Source: Roseibaca calidilacus (GTDB taxonomy: Bacteria > Pseudomonadota > Alphaproteobacteria > Rhodobacterales > Rhodobacteraceae). Taken from it: a stretch of DNA of 64,000 bases. Within the stretch, counting starts at the first letter, position 1; each line of letters begins with the position of its first letter. The stretch is taken from assembly GCF_001517585.1 (NCBI RefSeq), contig NZ_FBYC01000004.1, forward strand, positions 1,240,001 through 1,304,000. The letters run 5' to 3'. A program made the translations under genes and the position numbers. Below the pieces are notes generated by a model. That model had not been told where the DNA came from, did no database searches, and saw nothing but the letters and a program-made list of their open reading frames with translations. Positions 57,864 through 64,000 of the stretch are shown here, in pieces.

Positions 57864-59041
57864 GTGAAATTGGGGCGCACAAGCCCGGTCAGGTGCAGCA
57901 GGTTCTTGATGCCGATTTTCACATGGGCCAGCGGTCGGGCCGCGACAAGTTTCTTGTTCATATAAGCCTCGAATGTCAGGCGCTGCACATCGATATCGTG
58001 GCACAGGCTGACGAAGCGCTCGCGCCGATCATCCGATTTGTAATAAGCGTCCTGCATGGAGCGCAACACCTTGAACACTGTTTTATGCTCGCGCATGAAC
58101 AGCTTGCGCGCCAGGGCCAGATCCTTGGGCTTGCCGGATGCCAGCGCCGCTTGCGCCGCGGTCGCGGCCACGCGCCCGCCGACCATGGCGTAATAAATCC
58201 CCTCGCCCGAAGAGGGTGCAACCACCCCCGCCGCATCGCCCGCCAGCACCACGTCGCGGCCATTGTCCCAACGGTCCATAGGGTGCAGCGGAATGGGTGC
58301 GCCTTCGCGGCGGATGGTTTCGCAGCCCGTCAGCCCCGACATGGCACGCAGATCGGCGGTGGCGGCTTTCAGGTCCGCTTCGGGCTTTTCGGTGCCCATG
58401 CCGACAGAGCAGCTTTTGCCATGCGGAAAAACCCAGCCGTAGAAATCGGGTGAAATACGGCCATCATAGATCACGTCGCAGCGGTCGGGGTTGTAGCTGT
58501 CATTGGCAGGCGGTGCCTTTATGATCTCATGATAGGCAATCACATAGGGGATCTTGTCGCCCCCCGGCACTTCGGCGCGGGCCACGTTGGAGCGCGCGCC
58601 ATCCGCGCCGATGACCAGCTTGGTCAGGCTGCGGCGCTCTTCCTTTGTGGCCTTGTCGCGCCAGACGACATGGGTGCCCGCCGCATCCCGTTCAATCCGC
58701 AGAAAGGTGCCGGTCAGGCGCTCTGCCCCATGCTCGGCGGCGCGGGCGCGCAGGAATTCGTCAAAATGCTCGCGGTCAACCATGCCCACAAAACCGTTCT
58801 CGATGGGAATATCCACCGCCCGCCCGGTGGGCGAAATCATCCGCGCCGTGGTGATCTGGGCGACGACCTGAGACATGGGAATGTCGAAATCCGCAATCGC
58901 GCGTGGCGGAATGGCCCCGCCGCAAGGCTTGATCCGCCCGGCCCGGTCCAACAGCGCGACCTTGTGCCCGGCGCGCGCCAGATCATCGGCGGCAGTTGCG
59001 CCCGAAGGGCCACCGCCCACAACGAAAACATCAAAGGTCAT
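57860..59041 (-). CDS. bchP: Geranylgeranyl diphosphate/bacteriochlorophyll reductase BchP
   Basis: Reduces the geranylgeranyl tail of bacteriochlorophyll to phytyl with NADPH. FAD-binding N-terminus VFVVGGGPSGATAADDLARA, GRIKPCGGAIPPRAI and the later VLAGDAAGVVAPSSGEGIYY are typical. 393 residues. Co-transcribed with the MFS protein and idi. Confidence 0.95.
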   Translation of the reverse strand: MTFDVFVVGGGPSGATAADDLARAGHKVALLDRAGRIKPCGGAIPPRAIADFDIPMSQVVAQITTARMISPTGRAVDIPIENGFVGMVDREHFDEFLRARAAEHGAERLTGTFLRIERDAAGTHVVWRDKATKEERRSLTKLVIGADGARSNVARAEVPGGDKIPYVIAYHEIIKAPPANDSYNPDRCDVIYDGRISPDFYGWVFPHGKSCSVGMGTEKPEADLKAATADLRAMSGLTGCETIRREGAPIPLHPMDRWDNGRDVVLAGDAAGVVAPSSGEGIYYAMVGGRVAATAAQAALASGKPKDLALARKLFMREHKTVFKVLRSMQDAYYKSDDRRERFVSLCHDIDVQRLTFEAYMNKKLVAARPLAHVKIGIKNLLHLTGLVRPNFT

Positions 59042-59044
59042 AGG

Positions 59045-60316
59045 TTATTCCCCCGGAACCAGCGCGGCGTTCTCTCGCGCTGTCATGATGCGCGCAGCCA
59101 GACTGGCCGACGCGACGAATAGGATGGCTTGGAATAGAAACACGGCAGCAAAAGCATCTGCCACGGGCATCAACGCGCGGGCGACATCCACCAGCGCAGC
59201 ACCTGTCAGCCCGCCAAAACCCGCCGCGATGGCTTGGGACGCGCCCCACAGGCCCACACGCGCACCTTCGCGCTTGTCCGCGCCCTCGCCCGCAAGCTGC
59301 ATCATCGACCCGATGGCCGCGACCGCGAACATACCGTTGAAGAACCCCAGTGTGACAACCAGCGGCACAAGCGGCAAGGCCCAAGTGCTGGCCCCGGCAA
59401 TCGCGACCAGCGCCACGGCAGAGCCGCCACAGCCCGCCACAACCCATGCCCGCAGGCTGCCAAGCCGAAAGCCCGTGGCCGCCACGCCCACCAGCACCAT
59501 GCCAAGGAACACGCCACCATTTTGCGCCCCCGACATGGATGTGGATTGGCCGGGCGTGAAGTTGAATACAAGGCCCGCATAAGGCTCTAGGATAAGTTCC
59601 TGCATGAAATAGGCAGTCATGGACAGGAAAACGAAAAAGGTGAAGTTGCGCGCGGCGCGGTCGGCCCAGATATCGCGCATCCCGTCGCGAAAGCTTTGCG
59701 CGGGGGGTGCCGGGCGCGCGATGACGCGGCGTTCTATGCCCCAGACGGCCAGAATGGTCACGGCGACCGCGCCGGTGCAGATGACCGAAACAACCATAAG
59801 CAGCCGCGCGTGGCTATAGGGGTCCAGAAAACTGCCCGCCGTGATCGCCGTCAGCGCGATGCCCGCGATCATCATCAGCCATGTGATCGTTGCCGCCGCC
59901 GGGCGGCGGCGTTCGGCGGTCGCGGTCGCCAACAGCGCCAGAAGCGAGGTGCCGGACGCGCCAACGCCAAGGCCGATCACGATATAAGCCACGACCGAAA
60001 CAGCCAGACCAAGGGCGAGGTTGCTTTCCAGCAGCGGAATGGCCAGCGTCGCACCCACACCGCCCAACGCCAGCAGCGCCATGCCCGCGATAATCCAGCG
60101 GGTGCGGTTGCCGCCCTGGTCGGCCAAGTGGCCCCATTGCGGGCGGGTGATCTGCACGCCGTAATGCAACGCAACCAGCGCACCGGGCAGAACCACGGGC
60201 AGCGCCAGTTCGACCACCATCAAGCGGTTGAGGGTAGAGGTCATCAGAACGACGATCGCCCCAAGCGCGGCCTGCACCAGACCAAGGCGGAAAATCTGTA
60301 GCCAAGACAATGTCAT
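59045..60316 (-). CDS. PucC/BCH2-family MFS protein (orf428-type)
   Basis: A 423-residue, 12-helix membrane protein of the PucC family, which is linked to bacteriochlorophyll delivery and light-harvesting complex assembly. FRLGLVQAALGAIVVLMTST and LNRLMVVELALP near the start and PQWGHLADQGGNRTRWII are family traits. Its place between bchG and bchP matches Rhodobacter orf428 (bch2). ATG 60316 overlaps the bchG stop. Confidence 0.9.
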   Translation of the reverse strand: MTLSWLQIFRLGLVQAALGAIVVLMTSTLNRLMVVELALPVVLPGALVALHYGVQITRPQWGHLADQGGNRTRWIIAGMALLALGGVGATLAIPLLESNLALGLAVSVVAYIVIGLGVGASGTSLLALLATATAERRRPAAATITWLMMIAGIALTAITAGSFLDPYSHARLLMVVSVICTGAVAVTILAVWGIERRVIARPAPPAQSFRDGMRDIWADRAARNFTFFVFLSMTAYFMQELILEPYAGLVFNFTPGQSTSMSGAQNGGVFLGMVLVGVAATGFRLGSLRAWVVAGCGGSAVALVAIAGASTWALPLVPLVVTLGFFNGMFAVAAIGSMMQLAGEGADKREGARVGLWGASQAIAAGFGGLTGAALVDVARALMPVADAFAAVFLFQAILFVASASLAARIMTARENAALVPGE

Positions 60317-61209
60317 GCAGGCAGTCCTTGAAGTGCGAACGCGGCCACCATCATGCCCAGAACATAAGGGCCAACGCCGGTGCCGTTGAACCATGGGGCC
60401 AGTTTTGCGGGGTCCGTCCGCCAGCGCCCCAGCGCCCAGATCTGCACGCCGATGCCAACGGCTATGGCGGCTGCGTGCAATGGCTTGCCCCAGATCACCA
60501 GCAGACAGACGACAACCAGTTGCGCCAGCACCATCACCGTGCCCGCGACCGTCGCGGCATTGACCGGGCCAAGCGTGACCGGCAAAGAGCGCAGGCCCAT
60601 TTGGCGGTCGCCCTCGATTGCCTTGAAATCATTGATCGTCATAATCCCATGCGCGCCCAGACCATAGAGCACGGCAATCGCCACGATCTCGAACCGCGGC
60701 GCGCCTGCGGCGATGACGGCCGCGCCGGTGAACCATGGCAAGGCTTCGTAGCTCAGGCCGACAAGCCCCGGCCCCCACCAGCCCGAGCGTTTCGCGCGGA
60801 TGGGTTCGACCGAATAGGCCCAAGCGGCCAGCACGCCCACCACGGTCGCGCCAAAACCCCACGGCCCCAGCAACCAGCCAACGCCCAGCGACAGCACACT
60901 CATCGCCAGCGCGATATACAGCCCCCAGCGGCCCGGAATACGGCCCGAGGGGATGGGCCGATGGGGTTCATTGATCGCATCGACATGCCGGTCACACCAA
61001 TCATTGGCGGCCTGAGACATGCCACACACGATGGGACCAGCCAGAAGCACCCCCAAGACCACCAAGGCCCAGCTATCAGGCCAGACGCCGACAGAGATGA
61101 CGCCACATAGATAGGCCCACATGGGCGGAAACCATGTGATGGGCTTTATCAGCTCCAACATGGCGGCGGGGTGCGGCAGCCGCGCTTGTATACTATCGCT
61201 TACGGTCAT
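60313..61209 (-). CDS. bchG: Bacteriochlorophyll synthase BchG
   Basis: UbiA-type prenyltransferase that attaches geranylgeranyl to bacteriochlorophyllide a. The aspartate motif NDWCDRHVDAINEPHRPIPS (N69-D77) and the second NDFKAIEGDRQMGLRSLPV are intact, with about eight membrane helices. 298 residues from ATG 61209. The long upstream frame runs into bchJ. A PpsR box lies just upstream. Confidence 0.96.
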   Translation of the reverse strand: MTVSDSIQARLPHPAAMLELIKPITWFPPMWAYLCGVISVGVWPDSWALVVLGVLLAGPIVCGMSQAANDWCDRHVDAINEPHRPIPSGRIPGRWGLYIALAMSVLSLGVGWLLGPWGFGATVVGVLAAWAYSVEPIRAKRSGWWGPGLVGLSYEALPWFTGAAVIAAGAPRFEIVAIAVLYGLGAHGIMTINDFKAIEGDRQMGLRSLPVTLGPVNAATVAGTVMVLAQLVVVCLLVIWGKPLHAAAIAVGIGVQIWALGRWRTDPAKLAPWFNGTGVGPYVLGMMVAAFALQGLPA

Positions 61210-61210
61210 C

Positions 61211-61228
61211 TGTAAATCTTGCCTGTCA
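61211..61228. promoter_or_regulatory. Degenerate PpsR half site upstream of bchG
   Basis: TGT-N12-TCA, one mismatch to TGT-N12-ACA. It may pair with the exact box 35 bases away. Confidence 0.35.
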
Positions 61229-61245
61229 ACCTTGAGTCGCGCAAG

Positions 61246-61263
61246 TGTAAAGTTGGATTGACA
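61246..61263. promoter_or_regulatory. PpsR/CrtJ box upstream of bchG
   Basis: TGTAAAGTTGGATTGACA, an exact TGT-N12-ACA in the 61-base gap between bchJ and bchG. It suggests that bchG-orf428-bchP-idi has its own PpsR-controlled promoter. Confidence 0.8.
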
Positions 61264-61270
61264 GATGCTT

Positions 61271-61861
61271 TTAGCGGGGCGCGATCCTGAAAATGCAGGC
61301 AGGCGCGCCCATGGCGGTGCAATCTTCTTCCACAACCTGCACATCGGGCCAGACCAACGCGCCGAACAGGCGTTCGAACACCGCAGCGTGCCAATCGCAG
61401 ATGGGATGATCGGACGGGCCAATCGCCAAGGGGTTGTTGCGGATTTCCACCCGCAACGGCCCATAGCCCAGCACCCGGAACACGCCCGACCCGGCAAAGG
61501 TCCAGGCGTGTTTCGTGATAGCCATGGCCAGCAAGCGCGCACCAAATGCGCTTGGCAAGGCGCGGATCAGCCATTGCGCGAGCTTTGGAATGCGGTGGGC
61601 CAAAATATAATCGCCCGTCGCCAACCCCGCCGCGCGCTGAATCGCGGGGGCGCGGTCGGGCAGGAACAGGCGCACCGCATGGTGCAGGCGCGCGACATCT
61701 TCCTCTGGCAACATGCCAGCATGCGGGGGCGGTTCTGCGACGCCCGCGCGGTGCAACAATGCGCCGCGCAGGGCTTCGCCGATGGCGGCATCCAACACAG
61801 GCAAATGCTGCAAGATCGCATTCGGCCCGATCCGTGCCCTATCTGGTGCAAGGGCAGACAT
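61271..61861 (-). CDS. bchJ: Bacteriochlorophyll synthesis protein BchJ (V4R domain)
   Basis: A 196-residue protein with a V4R-type ligand-binding region (FRVLGYGPLRVEIRNNPLA, CDWHAAVFERLFGALV). It was once thought to be the 8-vinyl reductase but is better seen as a helper of early bacteriochlorophyll synthesis. It follows bchE after six bases. Confidence 0.9.
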   Translation of the reverse strand: MSALAPDRARIGPNAILQHLPVLDAAIGEALRGALLHRAGVAEPPPHAGMLPEEDVARLHHAVRLFLPDRAPAIQRAAGLATGDYILAHRIPKLAQWLIRALPSAFGARLLAMAITKHAWTFAGSGVFRVLGYGPLRVEIRNNPLAIGPSDHPICDWHAAVFERLFGALVWPDVQVVEEDCTAMGAPACIFRIAPR

Positions 61862-61867
61862 GGCCGA

Positions 61868-63559
61868 TTACTCTGCCGGTTCTGTGCGGGTGGCGGTTGC
61901 GCCATTGGGCATCTTGAAGCTGCGCGCCCCGTCCATCTGCTGCGCCCCGCCGCCGCAGGCCTTGGCGGCGTTGCGCTCGACCGCCCGCGCTTTGCCTTGG
62001 GCGCGCAGCGCGTCGCGGCGTTCCTGCGCCTTGCGCTTCTTGTCGGCGTGATCTTCCCAATCGGCCATTTGCGCATCGGCAATGGTGCGGGTCATGTCGA
62101 AGCCGAACTCGATATCATCGCGCGATTTCATCGTGAAATAATCGGTCTTGCCCAGATCGTAGAACTGGCGCTGCACGCCCGCTTTCAGAAAGGCTTTCAG
62201 ACAACCCAGCAAATATTTGCGCCGGTAGCCGGTGCCGCGCCACGGGTAATGGAACAGCGCCTTTTTCATGTAGAAGCGGCGGTAATTCTTCAGCACCCCT
62301 TCCAGCAGTGCGCCGCGCGTCATGGCGGCGGGCTTCATGATGGGGGTCACGAAATTATACTTGGAATAGTCGAACACCTCGACCTGATCGCGCAGTTCTT
62401 GGAACAGCGGCGTGAAGGGCCAAGGCGTATACATCGCCCAATTGGCCAAGTCTGGCTGCCAATCCCACGCCATTTGGTAGGTTTCTTCCAGCGTTTCGGG
62501 GGTTTCATTGTCCAAACCCACGATGAATTGCGCTTCCACGAAAATATCGGCCTCGCGCAGCAGGCGAATGGCTTCTTTATTCTCGGCGACGGTGGTTTCC
62601 TTGTTGAACACATCCAGCTTCATCTGCGCGGCGGCCTCTGTGCCCAAAGACACATGCACCAGCCCCGCCTTGCGGTAGAAGCCCAGCAAATCCTTGTCGC
62701 GCATGATATCAGTCACGCGGGTATTGATACCCCATTGAATCCGCTCTGGCAGGCCGCGGGCGATCAATTCCTCGCAGAATTCGACGAATTTCTTCTTGTT
62801 GATGGATGGCTCTTCATCGGCGAGGATGAAGAAACCCACTCCGTGGTTTTCGACCAGATCCTCAATCTCATCCACGACCTTTTTCGGGTCGCGCACGCGG
62901 TAATCGCGCCAGAATTTCCACTGGCTACAGAAGGAACAGGTGAAGGGGCAGCCCCGCGCCATATTGGGAATGGCCACTTTGCGGTTCAGCGGGATATAGA
63001 TGTATTTATCCCATTCCAGAATGGACCAGTCGGGTTTGATCCCGTCCAGATCCTTGACCGTGGGGGCGGCTTGGGTGGCGGTGATTTCACCGTCATCGAC
63101 AAAGGCCAAACCCTTGATCTTGTGGCGGTCTGCGGGCCAGCGCCCCTCTGCCATGGCCTGCATCAGGGCGACGATGATCTCTTCACCCTCGCCGCGCACG
63201 ATAACGTCGATCCAAGGCGCTTCCGACAGAACCTGCCGGAACATGAAAGTGGCATGAATGCCGCCCAGAACGGTGCGGGCATCAGGGCACACATCTTTCG
63301 CGATGCGCAGGCATTCTTCGGCTTCATAGATGGAGGGGGTGATCGCGGTGGCACCCACCACATCGGGCTGGAGTTCCGCCAGCTTGGCGCGCAATTCATC
63401 CGGGCCGACATGGTTGGTCATCGCGTCGATGAAATGGATGTCGTCAAAGCCGTTATTCTTCAGCGCCCCGGTCAGATAGGCCACCCAAGCGGGCGGCCAG
63501 TTCCCGGCAATCTCGGCGCCGCCGGAATGGTAGTTCGGGTGGATGAAAACGATCCGCAT
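61868..63559 (-). CDS. bchE: Anaerobic Mg-protoporphyrin IX monomethyl ester cyclase BchE
   Basis: Forms ring E of bacteriochlorophyll without oxygen, using a B12-binding domain (about 1-140, [17 protein letters not shown] and GGIHATF) and a radical-SAM domain. The cluster cysteines are C204, C208 and C211 ([16 protein letters not shown]). 563 residues, with a His/Lys-rich tail. Upstream DNA has a PpsR box and an FNR box. Confidence 0.96.
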   Translation of the reverse strand: MRIVFIHPNYHSGGAEIAGNWPPAWVAYLTGALKNNGFDDIHFIDAMTNHVGPDELRAKLAELQPDVVGATAITPSIYEAEECLRIAKDVCPDARTVLGGIHATFMFRQVLSEAPWIDVIVRGEGEEIIVALMQAMAEGRWPADRHKIKGLAFVDDGEITATQAAPTVKDLDGIKPDWSILEWDKYIYIPLNRKVAIPNMARGCPFTCSFCSQWKFWRDYRVRDPKKVVDEIEDLVENHGVGFFILADEEPSINKKKFVEFCEELIARGLPERIQWGINTRVTDIMRDKDLLGFYRKAGLVHVSLGTEAAAQMKLDVFNKETTVAENKEAIRLLREADIFVEAQFIVGLDNETPETLEETYQMAWDWQPDLANWAMYTPWPFTPLFQELRDQVEVFDYSKYNFVTPIMKPAAMTRGALLEGVLKNYRRFYMKKALFHYPWRGTGYRRKYLLGCLKAFLKAGVQRQFYDLGKTDYFTMKSRDDIEFGFDMTRTIADAQMADWEDHADKKRKAQERRDALRAQGKARAVERNAAKACGGGAQQMDGARSFKMPNGATATRTEPAE

Positions 63560-63576
63560 GTGACGACTCCCCTATA

Positions 63577-63594
63577 TGTAAGCATAGGTTTACA
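63577..63594. promoter_or_regulatory. PpsR/CrtJ box upstream of bchE
   Basis: TGT-N12-ACA, exact (TGTAAGCATAGGTTTACA), 18 bases before the bchE ATG. Confidence 0.8.
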
Positions 63595-63601
63595 CATAGG
63601 G

Positions 63602-63619
63602 TGACAAGATGAATTGACA
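63602..63619. promoter_or_regulatory. Degenerate PpsR site upstream of bchE
   Basis: TGA-N12-ACA, one mismatch, 25 bases from the exact box and overlapping the FNR box. Confidence 0.35.
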
Positions 63620-63627
63620 CAGATCAA
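63614..63627 (-). promoter_or_regulatory. FNR-type box upstream of bchE
   Basis: TTGACACAGATCAA (plus strand) matches TTGAT-N4-ATCAA at nine of ten fixed bases. FnrL activates bchE in Rhodobacter sphaeroides, so this is the expected type of control. The centre lies about 45 bases from a predicted start if TATGCT (63581-63586, minus) is the -10. Confidence 0.65.
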
Positions 63628-63657
63628 GATAGGCGCGGTTCGGGCGGAAAAAACGCC

Positions 63658-64000
63658 TCAATCCTCATCGCGCGACAGCATGTCGTATTTGCGCAGCTTC
63701 AGATAAAGCGACTGGCGCGACAGGCCCAGCATTTCGGCGGCGGCCACGCGGTTGTTGCGCGTCAGCTCGATGGCGGTTTCGATGCAGATTCTCTCGATCA
63801 CGTTGGTGGTTTCGGCCACGATGTCTTTCAGCGTGCTGGAGCCGACAAGTTCCATCACGCCGCGCATATCGGCATCTTGCGCGCCCGCATCGCCGCGCCG
63901 GGCCGCCGCGTTAGAGGCATTGCGGATCACCAGCGCCAGAACCGGCGTCAAGCGGTCATCCAGCCATGTGGCCGAAATTTCGGCGGCCACGGTGGCGTCA
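63658..64000 (-). CDS. ppsR: Photosynthesis repressor PpsR/CrtJ, C-terminal part (cut by window edge)
   Basis: The last 114 codons of the oxygen/redox repressor of photosynthesis genes. The Fis-type helix-turn-helix is complete: IERICIETAIELTRNNRVAA then AEMLGLSRQSLYLKLRKYDM. The PAS domains lie outside. A predicted repressor encoded next to its own target boxes (bchE, bchG, crtA/crtI) matches Rhodobacter order. Confidence 0.92.
   Translation of the reverse strand, partial: DATVAAEISATWLDDRLTPVLALVIRNASNAAARRGDAGAQDADMRGVMELVGSSTLKDIVAETTNVIERICIETAIELTRNNRVAAAEMLGLSRQSLYLKLRKYDMLSRDED

Noticed and set aside
61228-61245. A weak FNR-like palindrome (TTGAG-N4-GCAAG) near bchG
   Set aside because: Only about seven of ten positions match; not enough to call beside the clear PpsR box.
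61265-63604. A 779-codon open frame on the plus strand
   Set aside because: It is antisense to bchE and bchJ, whose proteins are clearly recognised. High GC content leaves long antisense frames open, and its composition (His/Gln/Arg-rich) is not protein-like.

Overview
The window is a GC-rich, densely packed chromosome segment from a photosynthetic alphaproteobacterium of the order Rhodobacterales (Rhodobacter / Rhodobaca / Roseinatronobacter-like). The main reasons are a carotenoid-bacteriochlorophyll gene block (crtA, crtI, crtB, bchI, bchD, bchO, bchP, bchG, bchJ, bchE, ppsR), the spheroidene monooxygenase CrtA, and family-typical neighbourhoods: rpmF-plsX-fabH-ihfA-merR, prfA-prmC-DUF4167, lptC-lptA-lptB-hpf-ptsN and rpsB-tsf. 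The species cannot be named from sequence alone.

Layout. 1-6.4 kb: cysE (cut by the edge), olsB, bamE, then yceD, rpmF, plsX, fabH, ihfA and a MerR regulator. 6.4-12.9 kb: tRNA-Pro(GGG), a coiled-coil protein, a long dCTP deaminase, a MarC protein, the prfA-prmC-DUF4167 operon and a CNNM/CorC transporter. 12.9-18.5 kb: a glycosyltransferase, a lone ABC ATPase, a zinc-finger protein, a secreted protein and polA. 18.5-19.9 kb: a visibly AT-richer accessory insertion with two overlapping genes of unknown function. 19.9-31.2 kb: tsf, rpsB, an FkbM methyltransferase, eda, a leucyl aminopeptidase, holC, hisA, proA, proB, obgE and a HerA-like ATPase. 31.2-31.8 kb: a gene-free stretch with two candidate small RNAs. 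31.8-41.3 kb: an IalB-type protein, mmcB, a poly-Asp membrane protein, a molybdopterin-binding protein/xdhC pair, a 66-residue protein behind a predicted FNR promoter, a HlyIII protein, an RNase D-like exonuclease, the LPS-transport/ribosome-hibernation/PTS genes and a gene-poor degraded patch. 41.5-49.6 kb: rpsA, rlmJ, cmk, a GT61-like glycosyltransferase, moaA, a lipoprotein, a YmdB-like phosphoesterase and a class-I amidotransferase-like hydrolase. 49.6-64 kb: the photosynthesis genes, ending inside ppsR.

How the photosynthesis genes work together. BchI and BchD are the ATPase subunits of magnesium chelatase and BchO is its associated hydrolase. BchE makes ring E without oxygen. BchG and BchP attach and reduce the isoprenoid tail. 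Idi supplies isoprenoid precursor. CrtB and CrtI make the carotenoid backbone and CrtA adds the keto group. TspO is a tetrapyrrole-linked outer-membrane protein. Perfect TGT-N12-ACA palindromes (PpsR/CrtJ boxes) lie in the crtA/crtI divergent promoter, upstream of bchG and upstream of bchE, and the DNA-binding end of PpsR itself is encoded at the right edge. bchE also has an FNR-type box. A second FNR-type box sits at exactly -41.5 from a predicted start of the 66-residue gene outside the pigment cluster.

All functional calls come from reading the translations and motifs; no database search was run. Promoters, operators and small RNAs are pattern-based predictions.
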